DNA from: Patescibacteria group bacterium AH-259-L07
GTDB lineage: Bacteria > Patescibacteriota > Patescibacteriia > UBA2591 > UBA6264
Length of the DNA stretch: 9,977 nt
Reading direction: 5' to 3'
Assembly: GCA_027718005.1 (NCBI GenBank)
Contig: JALLOP010000051.1
Coordinates: 1 to 9,977, forward strand
Program-made: the position numbers and the translations under genes
The notes under the pieces: model-generated
Told to the model about the DNA's origin: nothing
Databases searched by the model: none
The model's input: the letters and a program-made list of their open reading frames with translations, nothing else
In this document: positions 7,452 to 9,977 of the stretch, piece by piece
How the letters are laid out: the number at the start of each line of letters is the position of its first letter
Numbering within the stretch: position 1 is the first letter of the stretch

Positions 7452-7681
7452 CCGAAGTCACGGAGCGAACACATGAAAGCGCCGAAGCGGCCATCCGAAA
7501 TGAGCGAAGCGAGGAGGGGGTACACGGAGACGATGGAGTATGTGAGCGATATTAGAATTACCACCCAAACGTGTAGATGAAGCGCCTCGTACCGCCGCGA
7601 ACGACGGAGGAAAGGGCGGACGTGATATTGCCACTTATACTACACTTGATTTATAAGCCCTTTTCGGAGGAGTGAAGCGAC
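7452..7681. other. GC-rich non-coding spacer with repeated GAAGCG-type words
   Basis: No convincing gene lies here on either strand. The first 170 bases are GC-rich and contain recurring short words (GCGAAGCGAG, GCCGAAGCGGC, GTGAAGCGACGG) that form small hairpins. The last part is A+T-rich and includes CTTATA (7634-7639) with TATAAG (7652-7657) as an inverted repeat. It joins the right repeat copy directly but has no counterpart next to the left copy. It looks like a dispersed intergenic element or decayed sequence. I see no clear intrinsic terminator for the PIN gene. Confidence 0.6.
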
Positions 7682-7837
7682 GGAAGCAAAACCAGAAATT
7701 TTCTTTTTATTTTTTTTGCGGCTCCCCCCTGCACCCCTGCCGTTTTTTTTAAGGATAAGGAAATTTCTGGTTTTGCGCGGAGCAAAGGACGAACGCAGGC
7801 GCGCGCCGTATGGCGCGCAGATGGAGAGAGGACTGAG
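7682..7837 (-). repeat. Right copy of the 156-bp perfect inverted repeat
   Basis: The exact reverse complement of 1-156. It contains the mirrored inner arms (7686-7701 and 7761-7776) and the mirrored GC hairpin (7801-7818). Open frames through it on the minus strand read as low-complexity arginine/lysine-rich peptides and are not genes. Identity of both copies over 156 bases of non-coding DNA suggests recent duplication, gene conversion or a multi-copy family kept uniform in this genome. Confidence 0.95.
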
Positions 7838-7989
7838 CGACGACGAGGCGCGCAAAGATTGACGTTCCCATACACTCCGCGCGTGCGTTATGTGTTTCGT
7901 TCAAAATATGTTCGAGCAGAGTTGTATAACTCCACCACTTAAACCAAAAAGTTCGATTCTTTCTGGGAGTATCTTTATATTTTACCACC
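7838..7989. other. Non-coding spacer between the right repeat and the next promoter
   Basis: The first 50 bases continue the GC-rich character of the repeat and could belong to it, since the left copy is cut by the window start. The rest holds a small palindrome GAGTT-GTAT-AACTC (7919-7932). The open frame on the minus strand through here continues into the repeat and shows no family resemblance, so I treat it as chance. Confidence 0.55.
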
Positions 7990-8018
7990 TTGACAGGTTT
8001 TTTCTTTTTATTTAGAAT
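7990..8018 (+). promoter_or_regulatory. Strong predicted sigma70-like promoter
   Basis: TTGACA (7990-7995, perfect consensus), a 17-base spacer, then TAGAAT (8013-8018, five of six). Transcription would begin near 8025, leaving a leader of about 30 bases before the ATG at 8057. It would drive the metzincin-like/AAA+ gene pair. Confidence 0.75.
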
Positions 8019-8046
8019 TAGAATTGTAGTCCTTTAACAAAAACGT

Positions 8047-8051
8047 GGAGG
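8047..8051 (+). promoter_or_regulatory. Shine-Dalgarno site that fixes the start at 8057
   Basis: GGAGG lies 5 bases before the ATG at 8057. An in-frame GTG at 8045 would add four residues, but it overlaps this site and has no ribosome-binding site of its own, so 8057 is the better start. Confidence 0.85.
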
Positions 8052-8056
8052 AAACA

Positions 8057-8734
8057 ATGGGAAAAGAAAAGGTAAATTTCTGTGTTAGTTCGTTAGAAGA
8101 CATAGGATTGCCTTATCAGTGGAAGAAAAATTTATCTCAAGAACGCAGGTTGGTGGCTGGCTTTTTTGAAAAAATCTTTGTGGATGAGATGGATTTACCT
8201 ATTGAATGCATTGACGTAGGTGATATCTCAGAACATTTAACAGAAGAGGACAAAGAAACGTTAGGAAAGTCAGTGAGAGATTATCCCTTAAGTGGAGACA
8301 AGCAGATAAATGTACATAATTTTCAGGAAGCAGAATGTTGGTATCGCGAGCACTCAGACGACGATATGTGTTTACTTTTGGTAAGCTATGACATTTATCT
8401 TAACGAAAGTAATTATTTTTTATGGAGGCTAACTTTGTTTGGAGACAGTATTCTTTCAGTGGCACGTCTGTTCCGTACACCTGTTTCCGATGTCTCTTAT
8501 GAAGAGAGAATAAAATATGCGAGCATACCATGTATTATGGGAATATTTAGTAACAGAATCCAGCGTGAACAGCATCCCGACGTAAGATGTATAGATAAAT
8601 ACTGCAATAGTGTGGAAGCATTAGATACGTTGATCAGGACAATAAAAATAGATCCTCTCAGAAAAAGGGTGCCTTTTTGTGAAGATTGTCAAGATTCTAT
8701 ATATAAAGCAATCAGCGTAAGGAGGAAGAAGTGA
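8057..8734 (+). CDS. Archaemetzincin-like (M54-related) protein lacking the HExxH zinc site
   Basis: A 225-aa protein. Residues about 105-140 (CLLLVSYDIYLNESNYFLWRLTLFGDSILSVARL) resemble the archaemetzincin segment in which a -VxDIY-/lnFvfG- stretch is followed by avvSlaRL. A later segment, QHPDVRCIDKYCNSVEALD (about 172-190), resembles the -HC-d--CvM-ysNSveelD- region, and PFCEDC (C208, C211) resembles the terminal CxxC. The family signature HExxHxxGx3Cx4CxM is not conserved. The expected HExxH region reads roughly SIPCIMGIFSNR, with no HE pair, so zinc peptidase activity is unlikely. The distance from the CxM-like site to CxxC is also longer than usual. If the relationship is real, this is a non-catalytic relative, perhaps a binding or adaptor protein. 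It overlaps the following AAA+ gene by one base (TGATG), suggesting joint function. Unrelated hypothetical protein is the alternative. Confidence 0.45.
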   Translation: MGKEKVNFCVSSLEDIGLPYQWKKNLSQERRLVAGFFEKIFVDEMDLPIECIDVGDISEHLTEEDKETLGKSVRDYPLSGDKQINVHNFQEAECWYREHSDDDMCLLLVSYDIYLNESNYFLWRLTLFGDSILSVARLFRTPVSDVSYEERIKYASIPCIMGIFSNRIQREQHPDVRCIDKYCNSVEALDTLIRTIKIDPLRKRVPFCEDCQDSIYKAISVRRKK

Positions 8735-9977
8735 TGATACAAATTTCCGCAGCGACGAAAAAAGTAATTAAGAAAGAATTGAAATGTTTAGAAAAAGAAA
8801 AGCGCTTTTTTGAAGTAGAGCCGGATTATCAAGCTCTTTCTATGTGTTTTTTTAATTCTGAGATAGCAGGAGTTTTAAAAACAGGTTATGTAGAAATAAA
8901 GCGAATTATGATGAGATTCTACAAGAATGTTCAGGCCTTGGAACAGTATAGGGGAAAAGAAGAGGATTTTCTTAGACATATTCTAGGTATATGGCTGCAA
9001 AAAGGAATTCTTGCTTCCGAAACAAAGATAGCAGAATTGCGAAAGGAAATAAGAAATACATATTCATTCCAATTAGAGATTTTTACAGAAGGACAAGTGG
9101 TTTCTCTTGAGCCGCTTAAGAAAGACCTTAAGAACATCTTAGAAATGTTTGACACTCTCAACTTTTATCTTGAGTCTGTCTATGGAGAAGTGAATCATAC
9201 AAAAGCATTCCTTGTCGAAGCTCTGCTTGCGCTTCCTTCTTCCAGATCTGTTCTTTTTAGAAGCGGGGTTACTCAAGAAGAGAGCCAACGCGATCAGTCC
9301 TATCTTGATGACCTTATTCGTTTTTCCTGTTATTTTAGTCCTCAAGCCAGAATCGAAAACGTGGTGAAAATAAGCAAAGAGCTGGGGATAGAATATTCCT
9401 GGTATCATCCTAAACCAGAGAGACCAGAAATTGACGATTTTGATAGGGATTTAATAAAAGAATTGTGGGAAGAAATCAATGAGCCTTGCTTACAGAATTT
9501 CTATAAGATTTTAAAAGAAACCCGGCTTCGAAGGGGAAGAATTTTTAGATTAGAAAAAACTGGCACTGGATTGTTTGAGCTTTTTTGTAGAGAGAGCCCT
9601 CTGGATAAGGAGACGGAAACTCTAATTAAACCGGTAAAGCTAGATCCGATCGGTTTTGATAAAATGGGAGGATATCAGAATAAGAAAGATTTCTTCTTAA
9701 GACTGCTAAAACACATTAAGGAAAAGAACGAAATAGTTGATGAATTAAACATCGTTCTTTTAAGCGGAAAGCCTGGCTTAGGGAAATCTATGTCAGTAGT
9801 TGCCTTCTTAAACCTTCTGCCTTCAAATGCGCGAGGAATTTTTTTAGCGTGTGAGAATTTTTATAAAGAGCTTGATTATCTTAGAGAATTGGCAAAGATG
9901 CACCCTGATCTTTATCTTGTCGGAATAGCAGAAGATCTAGATACAGTAGCCCAAAATAGAGATATGGTTATTAATCC
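8734..9977 (+). CDS. AAA+ ATPase, 3' end beyond the window
   Basis: An open frame of 414 complete codons with no stop before the window ends, so the C-terminal part is missing. AAGGAGG at 8719-8725 is an excellent ribosome-binding site 8 bases before the ATG, which overlaps the upstream stop codon. Residues 1 to about 300 are mixed charged/helical and I recognise no domain in them. From about 305 an AAA+ module begins: GFDKMGGYQNKKDF (307-320) fits the segment before the Walker A in classical AAA proteins (F-di-GG---K). LLSGKPGLGKS follows, with Walker A GKPGLGKS at 345-352. YLVGIAEDLD (394-403) lies where Walker B is expected and keeps E400-D401, but has alanine where the usual first aspartate sits. 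Classical AAA proteins remodel or unfold proteins as hexamers. With the metzincin-like neighbour, a protein-handling role is plausible but not shown. Confidence 0.8.
   Translation, partial: MIQISAATKKVIKKELKCLEKEKRFFEVEPDYQALSMCFFNSEIAGVLKTGYVEIKRIMMRFYKNVQALEQYRGKEEDFLRHILGIWLQKGILASETKIAELRKEIRNTYSFQLEIFTEGQVVSLEPLKKDLKNILEMFDTLNFYLESVYGEVNHTKAFLVEALLALPSSRSVLFRSGVTQEESQRDQSYLDDLIRFSCYFSPQARIENVVKISKELGIEYSWYHPKPERPEIDDFDRDLIKELWEEINEPCLQNFYKILKETRLRRGRIFRLEKTGTGLFELFCRESPLDKETETLIKPVKLDPIGFDKMGGYQNKKDFFLRLLKHIKEKNEIVDELNIVLLSGKPGLGKSMSVVAFLNLLPSNARGIFLACENFYKELDYLRELAKMHPDLYLVGIAEDLDTVAQNRDMVIN

Noticed and set aside
7890..7985. A tRNA-like T-arm (AAAAG-TTCGATT-CTTTC) near 7951-7967
   Set aside because: No matching acceptor strand, D-arm or credible anticodon arm at the right distance on the + strand.
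7640..7988. Three overlapping minus-strand open frames of 71-79 codons through the right repeat
   Set aside because: They read low-complexity, repeat-derived sequence. The same repeat occurs at 1-156, and no start signal or family resemblance supports them.
8045..8056. GTG at 8045 as start of the metzincin-like gene
   Set aside because: It overlaps the GGAGG site that serves the ATG at 8057 and has no ribosome-binding site of its own.
8931..9408. Minus-strand open frames opposite the AAA+ gene
   Set aside because: They are shadows of the long + strand frame from 8734, which has a strong ribosome-binding site and a Walker A motif.
1..9977. CRISPR array, rRNA, transposase or integrase gene
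   Set aside because: No regularly spaced direct repeats, no rRNA-like segments and no DDE or tyrosine-recombinase motifs were seen in any frame I read.

Overview
The window is A+T-rich bacterial DNA with short gene spacings, all genes on the + strand, and TGA used as a normal stop. Two GC-rich, hairpin-forming non-coding blocks interrupt it. This style would fit a small-genome lineage such as the Candidate Phyla Radiation (Parcubacteria-like). That is only an impression; no marker gene is present to prove it.

Layout: (1) Positions 1-156 and 7682-7837 are perfect inverted copies of one repeat, with no mismatch or indel. The left copy may continue beyond the window start. (2) Between them lies a restriction-modification island. 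A sigma70-like promoter (174-202) and a possible operator (208-229) lead into a tightly packed run: a 64-aa XRE-type regulator, a type I HsdR motor/nuclease (828 aa), an HsdM-HsdS fusion (857 aa), and a 237-aa protein carrying an RNDILH (R-x4-H) HEPN-like motif. (3) Positions 6278-6430 hold the C-terminal relic of a DNA cytosine-5 methyltransferase, so a second R-M system has decayed here. (4) Positions 6510-7451 encode a PIN-domain nuclease with an unusual charged, helical N-terminal extension. (5) A GC-rich spacer and the right repeat copy close the island. (6) To the right, a near-consensus promoter (7990-8018) drives a two-gene unit with strong Shine-Dalgarno sites. The first gene encodes an archaemetzincin-like protein that appears to have lost its HExxH zinc site. 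The second, coupled through TGATG, encodes an AAA+ ATPase that runs off the window end.

How the genes could work together: the regulator would delay or limit expression of the R-M operon. The fused M-S chain supplies both methylation and target recognition, and HsdR adds ATP-driven translocation and cleavage. The HEPN and PIN proteins are both candidate RNases. They could act as a second, RNA-targeting layer beside the DNA-targeting enzyme, in the way PrrC accompanies EcoprrI, but this is inference from position and motifs. The flanking inverted repeats make the whole island a candidate for inversion or exchange by homologous recombination. The metzincin-like/AAA+ pair differs from the island in ribosome-binding sites and probably belongs to the resident genome.
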